A model generated the notes under the pieces. That model had not been told where the DNA came from. It was given only the letters and a program-made list of their open reading frames with translations, and made no database searches. 64,000 nucleotides of DNA from Syncephalastrum monosporum B8922 (Eukaryota; Mucoromycota; Mucoromycetes; Mucorales; Syncephalastraceae), in the NCBI GenBank assembly GCA_000697355.1, contig JNEN01001211.1, positions 1 through 64,000 on the forward strand, given 5' to 3'. Positions 24,707 through 36,186 of this stretch are shown here, one piece after another (position 1 is the stretch's first letter; each line of letters begins with the position of its first letter). Both the position numbers and the translations under genes were made by a program.

Positions 24707-25277
24707 GAAGCAATGGAGGATAGAAAAGGGTGTGTTGCTTTTAGAAAAGAGATCAAACTTTTATGGTATGGAAAGGGAAAAGCGAAAAGAGGCAAGGCAA
24801 GCAAATGCGCCCATTGCTTTCTACCAATGAAAGCGCGTTTCACGAGCCACCACCCCGTCCCCTCCTCTTTTCATTCATCCACTTTTTTTTTTACATACAG
24901 CACAGTACAATACCCCTCACTTTTCTTCTTTGTGTTTTTTTTTTGCATTTCTATCGACATTCCCTTGTTATGTTCTCTATATCGCCCTTCTGCCAGCCAT
25001 ATACTGTACGTGCATGGGTCAAATAGCAATACCGGCTCTCCTTTCTTACGTAATAAATGGACCCACTTTGAATAACCATGCATAATCATGTATGGAGCCT
25101 GTATCTATGGCAACACCATAGTGTGTATGTATATCTGAGTTTGGCCTTCTCTGACGTGCAAATAACTCCATGTCAACCTGTACCCTTTTCTCTGGATGTC
25201 TGTGCGGCGTGGAATCATGGCAGACAAAAGTAACCTGAGCTCCAGCGCAGTGCCGTCTCTTGTGGATGAAATGCTCT
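24707..25277. other. Intergenic region
   Basis: 570 bases between the kinase start and the KAE1 stop, both on the minus strand. T-rich tracts are visible at 24883-24893 and 24932-24949. No gene is recognised. Confidence 0.5.
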
Positions 25278-26633
<1,356 letters not shown>

Positions 26634-26756
26634 GCCAGAAAGGAAGACCAGGATAATATAAAAATTGAGAGAGATATGCCTTTTTTTGTTGCCGCTCAAA
26701 ATTGAAGGATGACAACCTCACTTGTGGGTGCAGGTCGGTAAGTGAGCCAGCCTATC

Positions 26757-28602
26757 TCAGTATAGCATATTTCCAGAAAACGTCAGCCTTCTTAGAGCAA
26801 CGCAGGCGCCTTCTATCATGCGTCGACAGATATCAAAGTCACCGGGGTGGATGGCAGGAAGCGCGAGGTGCTCCAACGTCCTGTAGGCTCCTGCGTCTAC
26901 CAAGTTTTGACAGAAGCGCTGGATGATGTCCATGGGAACTCGCATAGGGCAGCAATTCCCGTCCACGCAGTCGATACTGATGCTAAGATGTTTCACGGTT
27001 GCCACATACCCGCTTCTCACGACCTGATCCCATGGTTCGCCGTTCTCCTTCCGAGCCAGGCTTTCATGATAGCAACGGATTGGCACTGTTAGTTGCTCCA
27101 CGTGATAGACAAGGCTGCGGGTAGCGATCGTATCCGCGAAATGACCGAGAAAGCTGAAGCCTTGGTTATCGACGTGAAACCTGAATGCGACGCGGCGCAT
27201 CGGTGACAGGCGTAGTACAGCTTCACCGAGAGATGGCGCGCGGTGGATAGGCAGGTCCGAAGTATAGTGCACTTGGTGCAGCTGAGGTGCAAGAAGAAGA
27301 AATTCCAGCAGCACGAGGTAGGCTTCTTCTTCGTGGCTACTCGTACGTGTGCCGGATAGCTCTATGGTTCGCAAATTGGGAAATGTGTGGGGTGGCTCGT
27401 CCACTTCATCGTGTTGCAAGGTGTTGTGCAGAGACGTGATAGGGCAGCCGAGGTGCACCAGGGTATCACGGTTCGCCTGAATATACTGGGCAAACCCACG
27501 GACCATGCCTGTCGTTGGTGATGACATGAAAGCGTTATCCCACGTCACGGTGTGCAGGCCGCGGTGGGCTTCTTGCGACTGCAACAGAACGCGGTCCAGG
27601 TCGGCCCCGTGGAGACCGTGTCTCAGCAAGGACAGATGGCGCACCTCCGGGTAATGCCTTTTCTGGGCATAGAACAGACGCCGAAGCACACTTTGAAAAG
27701 GTGAGTTGCTTTCACAAGGTCCACATACAATCAGGGCTTTGAGAGAGGGTAATACGGCGAGGTCGTTCAAGTCCTGCGTGCTGTAAGGTGTCTGGAGCAC
27801 TTGAAGATGAGAGTGTATCCAAGTCGCCTGTTCACCCGTCGCACACGGTAGTTGAAAGCGTGGCACTGACTCTTGCTCTTTGTGGGCTGAGAAGGCACAG
27901 CTGAGGAGCTTGAGACTGGGGCAGAGTGAAAGGAGGACACTCGTCAGGTTGGTCGGTAGCCTCGTTCCACATATGCGAAGATCTGTCAGCGATCGACTAC
28001 TGGCGGCTAATTTTTGGATGATGGAGCAAGATGATTGGCTAACAAAATGCGTATCCTGTGGGGGTGTTTCGTCGCATAAACCATCCTCGTCACTAATAAG
28101 CTCTACAAGGTCCACCACCCCCACATCCATCAGCATATATGTAACAAGAAGAAAACATGTCTTGCATACCAAATTTCTTCAAATTTGTGCAGCCGGCTTT
28201 AGAAAACAGTGACAGAATAGAAAAAACGGACGTGCTGGTCTTGATGTGGACGACGCGCAGCTCAGGTCCGATCACTTTGGCCAAACCTTTTCGTCGTGCA
28301 CGCGTCGTGGATGTCGTTGTTTGATGCAAGTGGACCTGGAGTCGGGACCAGACTGGCAGGCTGAACATGTAGTTGTGCCACCGGTGAGAGACGGTCGCGC
28401 AGACCAAAAGCTGTTTATGCTCGAATTTTTCAAAGACGAGTAGCATTACATCGACAGGCAGGGCGTCTACAGGATCCTTTTTGCGGTCGTGTATTTTTGC
28501 TGTGGTATCTTCCGACTTGGCCGTCATAGCATCTCTCCTTGTCTCTTTTAGAATGCCCATGAGCTCGTTAAAAGGAGCAGACAGAGTGTTGCTGGAGGTC
28601 AT
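26757..28602 (-). CDS. F-box protein, paralogue of the gene at 4554-6656
   Basis: Two exons on the minus strand (28602-28170, 28102-26757) give about 592 residues. The F-box lies at ~50-95 (ALPVDVMLLVFEKF, CATVSHRWHNYMF). A leucine-rich region fills the rest. It shares the F-box wording, the SGCTN/KAGCTNLKKF segment before the intron, the exact intron phase and position, and LCPSLKLLSCAF after it with the first F-box gene. It lacks the TPR region found at the N-terminus of that protein. Its start codon lies on the same strand about 22 kb away. It probably serves as an SCF substrate receptor; the target is unknown. Confidence 0.82.
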
Positions 28603-30449
28603 AACAAGCAACAAGAGACAATTACGTAAAAAAAAAGAGAGGAAGAGAAATAGGGGACGAAGCAGCGATTCAGTAAAAAATAGCAATACACGGTCAATAG
28701 CATGACGCACGATACATGCAGCCGTGTATACGTATATACATTTCCGTGATGCATATAAAGGAGGCGGTCCGCCGTAATTTTTGAAAAGGTAATCACACAG
28801 TGAAACCATGTACGGGACGTTTGCCCTACGCCAGTTACATATTCATAGGTCAATCCACTACTATATGTACTGTGAATGCGAATATTGGCGTGATTTATGC
28901 GAAGATGTGTACTCAAGCGCATAAGATCTGTATACTCGAAGAGGTGAGATGTCATCCCCACATAGCCAGAGATGATGATGTCACCAAACAAATACGTAAG
29001 TGAAGTTTGTTTTCCCTTAGGACGGTAGGTATCATACTTTCAACAGACATATCGCGCCCATATTGTGAACAAAAGTTGATGTTCTGCGTTAGATATACAG
29101 TGGTATTGGCAAGCGCTCTTCCGAATCAATCATGCAAAAGCCGGTATTCATTTCAGAAAGACGGCATTCGCGTACCAGATGTGACCAGCAGAATGTTACA
29201 AGTGCAGTATCGGGCTGCTGACAGTTACCATTGCTTTTTGACAGAGAGCAGTATTATGCTGATTGAGTTGTGATGGTGAAAAGGTAGGTCCCGGTCCGCC
29301 TTTGGCTGCATGGCGCTGGCTCGGTACATCCCCGGAATAAAGTTTGTGACACATACTGTATCCTACACCAAGTCCAACGGTTGGGAGTCAGCCACAAGAA
29401 CATATTAAATATCCTACTAAAAAGATTTGGAGTCGTGTATCTTTTTCTTCATAAAATGGCATCAGCCTTGTCAAAAGACAGGGTGAGGATAGATCATAAG
29501 CGCTATCTCTGCTAGAAGACATAACTGATATTGAGGCAAGGCTTTTTCACTGAGACCAAGAGCCAACGACATCCACGACGCTTTATCACGTTAAAATGAT
29601 TTCAAATATTTCAAATATGGATACCGGTTACTTACCCCCTACATGTTATTGTTTTGCTATATTCATACGGACTGTAGAGCGAGCCATAGGTACTTTGCCC
29701 ATCTACCCTGATGATCGGCGACTTTTCCGTAGTATTTGTCACACCTTACGGTGATGTGTAGCGCTCGATCTCATAATCGTGATAAGTACTCAGCGATGGT
29801 AGAATTTGCAGCATTTACATAATTTTACAAAACTCTGTGCTACTTTGAGCTGTTTTTTTCCGCAGTGGCAAAACCAAGTCAACTATGTCTGCGAATAGCA
29901 ATGTTGTACTACACTCTATTCCTCTTATTCAATAGCCCGATTGCTGCCCATCATCCCCGCTGCAGAGCAAGTGATAAGCTTTCGGCTTGCTAGGGGAACT
30001 AGGAGCAGAATGACAACAGTGTAGGATGAAAGATTAATGCAAAAAAAGGTCTCACCTACTTATCACTGGCCGAGCTACCGTGGGATATTTTGAAAGTGAG
30101 AGATCGGCTGTTATTGCCCTCAGATGAGTAGGAAGACATGTACAGCGCAGATGAACCCTTACGGATCAGAACTTGGCACGAGTGATTCAATAATCCCAGG
30201 TTCTCTCAGTCTATCAGCTCTGGACGTTTCACTTTCAGGCATTGTACAAAGGCAAGTCCTTTCGTGTAACAATACAAGTTGCTGAGCCACAGACCGTGCT
30301 CCGTTGCAGTGGAGAGTCAGGTGCAGGCTGAGCCACGGAATGCTCAATATAGATAGTCAAAAGAACACCACAGCGGTTAATGCTTGCTTGCTGTATAAAA
30401 ATAAGCAAATCTCTATTGATTCAAATTTTGTTATCTTTCTCTTGATCGT
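28603..30449. other. Gene-poor 1.85-kb intergenic region
   Basis: AT-rich and without a convincing exon in either direction. The longest open frames (for example 28599-28991 minus, 29007-29273 plus) have no domain-like content and no splice partners. It carries the divergent promoters of the F-box gene and the small membrane protein gene. Confidence 0.55.
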
Positions 30450-30944
30450 ATGATGGTGGAGCTTGACACCAGCGTATGGGTCCTTATCCTCGTCTTTATG
30501 GTACTTTTTCTGATTATCGTGACATGCCTCTGTCACTTTGCGGAGAACCGCAAAAAAAGCGCACCAAAAACAGGAAATAACGGTACATCAAGAAGTAGGT
30601 GGATTCTCTATTATACATGATAAAAAACGCGAAGCAGAAAAACACGCGACCGAGACTCCTAAATTGGCCTACTTGTTCTCATTTTTTACTCTCGTGTAGG
30701 ACGAAATGTTCGGTACCAGACGCCAGAAGAATACATGCATACCACTCAGAGACTTTCAGGACTCATGACGACGAACGCAGGCCCTCGCGACGCAAATAGC
30801 AGACCCACAACAGAACTCCAGCAGATCGTTATACCCAGAGATGCAGATCAAGGAGCAGATACCCAATCACTTATTTCCGAGCCCTTGCCATCCTACCAAG
30901 AGCGTGACAGAGGGGGAGAGGCATTGCCAGGCTACGGACGATAG
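30450..30944 (+). CDS. Small single-pass membrane protein with LPxY motifs (RCR-like)
   Basis: Two exons (30450-30594, 30700-30944) give about 129 residues. After a short extracellular or lumenal N-terminus comes one membrane segment (VWVLILVFMVLFLIIVTCLC) followed by a basic stop-transfer (ENRKK). The cytosolic tail is polar and ends with two LPxY motifs, LPSY and LPGY, which resemble PY motifs recognised by WW domains of Rsp5/Nedd4 ubiquitin ligases. This size and order recall yeast Rcr1/Rcr2 and other Rsp5 adaptors that control sorting of plasma-membrane proteins. The similarity is architectural only; I see no longer conserved block. The structure is phase-consistent and both exons are short. 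Confidence 0.65.
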
Positions 30945-31325
30945 ATGGGCAGCTTTTCTCTTGTGATTCTACTGTACATATTTTCTACTTGATTGACTGC
31001 TAATCATAGACACCTATTACATTATCGTTTGCATTTGCCCAGTTGACGCATGACTATGCGCATGTCCGACTTCATCCGCACGGATGTGTCTAACTCATAT
31101 ACACACGTTATTATGGCCACAAAACAATTAACGTTGTCATGGTAAACAGCAAGGTGGAGTAAGAGAATACAAAAATAGCATGTTGAGTCTTTTGATCTAC
31201 AGATGTGAAAGCAAAAGGGACAGAAAGGACTTCATTTAGAGAGACAGCGAGAGAGAGAAAGTGAAAAGAAAAGACATATGTAGAAAAATGAGGCGAATGT
31301 TTGTGTGAAATACATGATTGAATGA
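30945..31325. other. Intergenic region between convergent genes
   Basis: 380 bases between the small membrane protein stop and the GAR1 stop. AT-rich; nothing else is recognised. Confidence 0.5.
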
Positions 31326-32083
31326 TTAGAAACCACCGCGTCCACGGCCACCACGGAAGCCACCACGGCCACCGCTGCCACCGCGTCCACCGCCGCCGAA
31401 ACCGCCACGACCGCCACCACGGCCGCCGCCAAAGCTGCCGCCACGGCCACCACCAAAGGAGCCACCGCGGCCGCCACGCGCACCGCCACGGCCACCGCCA
31501 CGGCCACCAAAGCCACCACGGCCGCCCTTCTTCTCGACCTTGCCCTGCAGACCGGTCTTCTTGTCGGCGCCGAGCTGCTTCGGCTTGGGCAGGAACCGCT
31601 CCAAGGGCAGCAGACGATCGCTGCTGATATACACTTTGTCGTCAGGCTGGAAGGACGAGGCAACAACGCCCTCTTGCATCTTGACCGAGAAATACACTTC
31701 GTTCAGGGGGCCGAGAATTTCCTCGACCTTGCCGATCTGGGTTTTGTTTTCCAGGTAGATGGGTGCGTTGAAATACGGGATCTTGGGGTTGATGGATCGG
31801 CAGACCATTTCGCCCTCGGCGGCATGCATATACGCGCCCATGGCTAAATCCGTTGTTACTCAGTGGCGCTGGTTGGTTCTTTGTTACTTACGGACGACCT
31901 CGGCAGGAGGACCTTGGGATGCACCGCCACCAAAACCACCACGGCCACCGCCACGGCCTAGACAAACAGGTCAGTACATTCCAGTCTGTTCTAGTCTGCT
32001 CTAAGCATTCGTAGATATAGCATACCTCCACGGAAGCCGCCACGACCTCCACCACCACGGTTACCGAATGCTCCTTTGCCCAT
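31326..32083 (-). CDS. GAR1: H/ACA snoRNP subunit Gar1
   Basis: Three exons on the minus strand (32083-32026, 31957-31892, 31843-31326) give about 213 residues. An N-terminal RGG stretch is followed by the compact Gar1 core ([40 protein letters not shown]). A long C-terminal glycine/arginine-rich domain of RGG repeats ends in [10 protein letters not shown]. Gar1 with Cbf5, Nhp2 and Nop10 forms H/ACA particles that pseudouridylate rRNA and snRNA. The RGG repeats are encoded by GCC-rich repeats on the plus strand, which create several spurious ORFs. Confidence 0.95.
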
Positions 32084-32615
32084 TGTAGAGGTGAATTATT
32101 TTATGTGTGTGTGAAGTGTCAAAAATGTGTCCAAAATTACTTGCTCGACTTCTTTACCTCCCAAGCCACCCATTCTAAATCGAGACATATCCACCATTGG
32201 TTTCTTTTATACAAGCTACCTACTCTTAATTCGGTCTGCCCGCTTTCAATTCCATCAAATAGGGTTCTTTATTATCTAGACACAAGTACAGCTGTAATAG
32301 AGCACAACTTGCTCGTTTTCTCAGTGAAGCGAGAGCAAGACTGTCCATTATCCTCAGTATGATCATTTAGACATTCTCCACCCTTCAGATCAAGCTAACG
32401 AAAGAGTCGCCGTGCTATTGAGCGACCAGTGATGCCACTGTGAGTGGATAGTAATAACGGACATATATACATATATATATATTATATACCACAGGTAGTG
32501 AGCGACTGAAGGAAAATGAGCAATAAGTGAGAATGCTTTGCAAGTCCGCACGGGCAAATCGTGTCTTAGGAATAGAACGCAAGCACACGCACCGAACCCT
32601 TTCGCCTAGAAAAGA
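32084..32615. other. Divergent intergenic region
   Basis: 530 bases between the start codons of GAR1 (minus) and Y14 (plus). AT-rich, with a TA-rich stretch near 32462-32484. Probably a shared promoter region. Confidence 0.55.
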
Positions 32616-33340
32616 ATGAGCAGACGCAACGCAGATCGCATGGCTCTCGATGACGGTATATATTCTATAGCCTCGTATCATATGAATACTCACGTACTCT
32701 CGCAGAGCCACCCGTGAGACGTGGACGTGGTTTCGAAGAAGGTAAGAAAACAAAAAAAAAGGCCTTGAATGGCATGGGCGAGATTAACTGAGCAAGGTAT
32801 AGCTACGCGATCGCGACGCCATGACGATGCCATGGACGAGGACGCTGGTGAAGGCGGCTTGACTCCCATGCGATGTAAGTCAATAACCCATTTCGATACG
32901 GATCGGGTGCGGTTGACTGACGCGAAACCGTGCTCGTAGCCATTGAAGGATGGATCATCATTGTACGCGGGGTGCATCCCGAAACGGACGAAGAAACACT
33001 GAACGAACGCTTCTCCGAGTTTGGCACCGTGAAAAACATCCACTTGAACCTGGACAGACGGACGGGTTTCGTCAAAGTAAGCCAGCTAACTTGTTGAGTG
33101 TTGGATGAAATATTGATCATTGGCTGGCTGTTCTAGGGCTACGCTCTGATCGAATACGAGACGCTCAAGGAAGCACAAACCGCGATCAACGAGGCCAACG
33201 ACACCGAGCTCTTTGACCAGAGACTCAAGGTCAACTATGCTTTCATCAAACCCACCGAGGAGGACACGGTGCGCGACCACGGCGACCGACGATCTAGTCA
33301 CCGCAGCCGCAGAGACCGCAGCTTGAGCCCTGGAAGATAG
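32616..33340 (+). CDS. RBM8A: RNA-binding protein Y14/RBM8A, exon junction complex
   Basis: Five exons (32616-32655, 32706-32741, 32803-32874, 32940-33076, 33137-33340) give about 162 residues. A basic N-terminus (RRGRGF) is followed by GWIIIVRGVHPETDEE and an RRM with RNP2 (IIIVRG) and RNP1 (GYALIEYE). The tail ends in SR-like repeats (SHRSRRDRSLSPGR). The IEGWI start of the RRM and the [20 protein letters not shown] block are characteristic of Y14, which pairs with Mago in the exon junction complex. Its presence agrees with the dense intron content of this genome. Saccharomyces lacks it, so this argues for a filamentous lineage. Confidence 0.95.
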
Positions 33341-33378
33341 AAAGACTTCGCACATACTCCTCTCACCATCATTATCTT

Positions 33379-33452
33379 CTATCTCTATCTCTATCTCTCT
33401 CTCTCTCCGTCTTTGGTCTCTTTCTATCACACATACACACACGCACACACAC
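33379..33452. repeat. CT-rich and (CA)n microsatellites
   Basis: A (ATCTCT)n/(CT)n run at about 33379-33407 and a CA-rich run at about 33431-33452, just downstream of the Y14 stop codon. Confidence 0.85.
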
Positions 33453-33503
33453 GCTCTGTTGTCTATTTCTCTCTTGTCTGTAATCACCTCTGTTCTCTAT
33501 TGC

Positions 33504-35655
33504 TCAAAAAGGCTTTGGATCTGCTCTAGTGATTTGTTGGTCGTCTAAACTGCCTGCGTGAGATGAATGCGACTTGGTAAAGGAAGATCTTACCTCGGGC
33601 ACCATGCGCACCATCAGTATCCAGAATACAAATGAGACCGCCGCATAAAGCCAGAATGTGATGGGTGTCGTGAGTGCGTTGCTGAGAGATAAAAAGGTAG
33701 ATGATATAATAAGGTTACCGGTCCAGTTGACCGCGGTCGAGATGCCGTTTGCTTTGCCACGCAAAGATACCGTGAACAATTCACTTTGCATGAGCTACAA
33801 AGAGATGAGCATCGCACTTGGCACCTGTCAGGGATACTTACCCAGGGAGCATACCCCAGCCCGAGCGCGTAGCTCGCGACATAGACGAAGAGGGAGAAAA
33901 TCAAGATGGACGCATACAGACGGTCTTTCGGAGCAGGCGGACATCCAGAAGGGCTCTGGTAAATGTCGCCTTCGTGTCCGAGGAGCGTGCCGCATGTGTT
34001 TTGCGAAATCAGCCAGCCGCAGTCAGTGTCCAGCACGCAACGCGAGCAATGATTTCCATAGGACGCACAGATGGCCTGCTTGGGTATAAAGCCGCCCTGG
34101 AGAGCGGCAAAGGCTGCACCGAGCATAACAAGTCCAAAAATCATGATGAGGACCGTGCTGATGAGCATGCGGCGTCGACCGGTCTTATCAATGATAGTGA
34201 CAGCGACGGCTGTGAAAATCATGTTGGTCAAGGCGACAACGATGGCAATATGAGTGGACGTGCTGCCGCGAAACCCCGCCATATGGACGATCGTTGCCGC
34301 ATAATACATGGCTGTGTTGAACCCACAGAGCTGTTGGGATGCTTGGAGGAGGCAGGCTATATGGGTATAGTTTTAGCATTGAGAGAGCAAGAAAGAAATG
34401 GATGTGCTCACCGATTAACAGTGGCCGCACATTAGGCGGATGGAAAAGATCATGATAACTTCCTGTCTCACTTTGCTTGATATCATGCTTAATATCCTCC
34501 AGCTCTTGATGAATGAATTCATCCGTCACAGACGGTCCATAAATTCGACGGAGAGTGTCATGGGCTTCGTCAAATCTGCCTGCCACCACCATGCGACGAG
34601 GAGATTCTGGCATCCATGGCATAACTAAAAAATAAACCCCGTTGAGACTTTTTACCCCTTGTTCCTTTGTATTTACCTATCAGTTGACATAGAGCAGGGA
34701 GGACGGCCAGGCCAAACATGTGTCGCCAACCGTGCGGTGTGGTGGCAAATGCAATATTGACAAGGTAAGCCACGACCTGGCCAAAAGTCACGACGAGTGT
34801 GTTCAGAGTAGACAGTCGCCCACGGATATTCTTTGGTGCGAGTTCACCTGTAGTGCGGTGGCCATGAGTTCACTGCACGATATACAGTACATGAATTGGA
34901 TGTATGCGATACTTACTGACATAGACAGGGATGATCATTGAAGCGATACCGACGCCGAGACCCACGACCAAGCGACCAACCAGCAATGAAAAGTAGTTAC
35001 CTGCTCCGGCCAAAATGAGCGAACCCAGAATAAATACAACAGAGGACACTAGCACTAGTGGCTATATGGAGGGAATGTATTTGGACTACAGTATGAGACG
35101 CGTGCGGTACTTGAGATACGTATCAGATGATGAGCCACTGAACGTATACTTACCTTTCGGCCAAATGTATCGGATAGCTATGGACATATATGAGTATATA
35201 ATTAGCACTTTCCTCTCTTTTCATCTTGTCTTTTCTTATTATTTTCTCACTTACTGAACCAGCAAAGAAGCCTCCAAAAATAGCACCGAGCGTGGTACCT
35301 CCGACCACCATTTCCTGCTCTCCTGTGCTGAGCCCAAAGTCCTTTTGCAGCGGCAGTAGCGCACCCGAAATGACTGTAACTCAGTTCTGTTGGTTGCCAT
35401 TCGTAGACATTACTTTGCCAATCTACCTCCTGTGTCATAGCCGAATAGAAAGCCGCCTATGCAGACAGACACAACGAGAAGATACACAAATGTCGTCGGA
35501 GCCGCTTGATTCCCCAAGAGCGCCGTTTCACTGTTGACCCGGTCCATGGCGTCGCCCGCCTGGGGGAATGTACCGAGGCCAGGATGCGCTGGTGCCAGCG
35601 TCTCGTCTTCCTGGTCTTCAGAAAGAGGTAAAGGGGCATAGGTGTTATGCGGCAT
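33504..35655 (-). CDS. MFS proton/myo-inositol transporter (ITR/HMIT type)
   Basis: Eight exons on the minus strand (35655-35427, 35373-35255, 35177-35154, 35061-34917, 34847-34677, 34624-34412, 34356-33842, 33794-33504) give about 568 residues with 12 predicted membrane helices. Sugar-porter signatures are present: GGFLFGYDTGVISGAL, DTFGRKPL, PVYVSELAP, PESPRR and GRR after helix 8. A Cys-rich loop inserted late in the protein (CASYGNHCSRCVLDTDCGW, then CGTLLG) matches the PSI-like loop of HMIT-type myo-inositol carriers. The third exon is 24 bases, giving LSDTFGRK. A donor-like GTAAGAT near the C-terminus is ignored because every acceptor there gives an early stop. Confidence 0.9.
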
Positions 35656-36186
35656 CGCTTACTGGAAGAAGTCCTCTTGTAAAGGCATGCCTGCGTGCGT
35701 GATTGACGCCCCGCTCCGTAAAAGGAATGTCCAAATTTGGCATCCATTTCTTTCGCACACGGACGACTCTACTTCAAGCTATTTATCACTCGCATTCATG
35801 GCCATTCAACTGTAGTACATCAACAATACCATGTTAACACTATAGGATCAATCGTTCGCATGGTCGTAGCTCCTCTATCTGCAAAAGAAGGAGCAGTATA
35901 ATTACTAATACAATGCGTTGGCAAATCATTAAAGTGTTAAAGTTTTAAGTTATTTTGCCAGTGATTGCAGCAGATGATCATTACTTTAATAGATATGAAT
36001 AAACATTAGAATGATACAGTGGGCAACCATAGTTGCGCGGGTGCACAGGTGCAAGTATGGTGCCTGAGATTACTTAAGGTGGCTTATAAGAACGATATAT
36101 AATTTAATGCGTGGCTTGTTTAAGGTAAGAAAGAAGGAAGGAGTTTCAAGGAAAAAAAAAGGTTGTCCTTACAACTTGACAGACCT
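35656..36186. other. Divergent intergenic region
   Basis: 530 AT-rich bases between the inositol transporter start (minus) and the RPA2 start (plus). No exon is recognised. An ATG at 36107 followed by a GTAAG donor was considered as a 5' exon, but no acceptor joins it in frame. Confidence 0.55.

Noticed and set aside
31232..31666. Val/Ala-rich and His/Arg-rich frames over GAR1
   Set aside because: Alternative readings of the RGG-encoding repeat.
33504..33600. Extra intron near the 3' end of the inositol transporter (GTAAGAT donor)
   Set aside because: All acceptors lead to a premature stop or change the tail; the unspliced reading ends normally.
36107..36186. Upstream start exon for RPA2 (ATG at 36107, GTAAG donor)
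   Set aside because: No acceptor joins it in frame, and the ATG at 36187 gives the expected family N-terminus.
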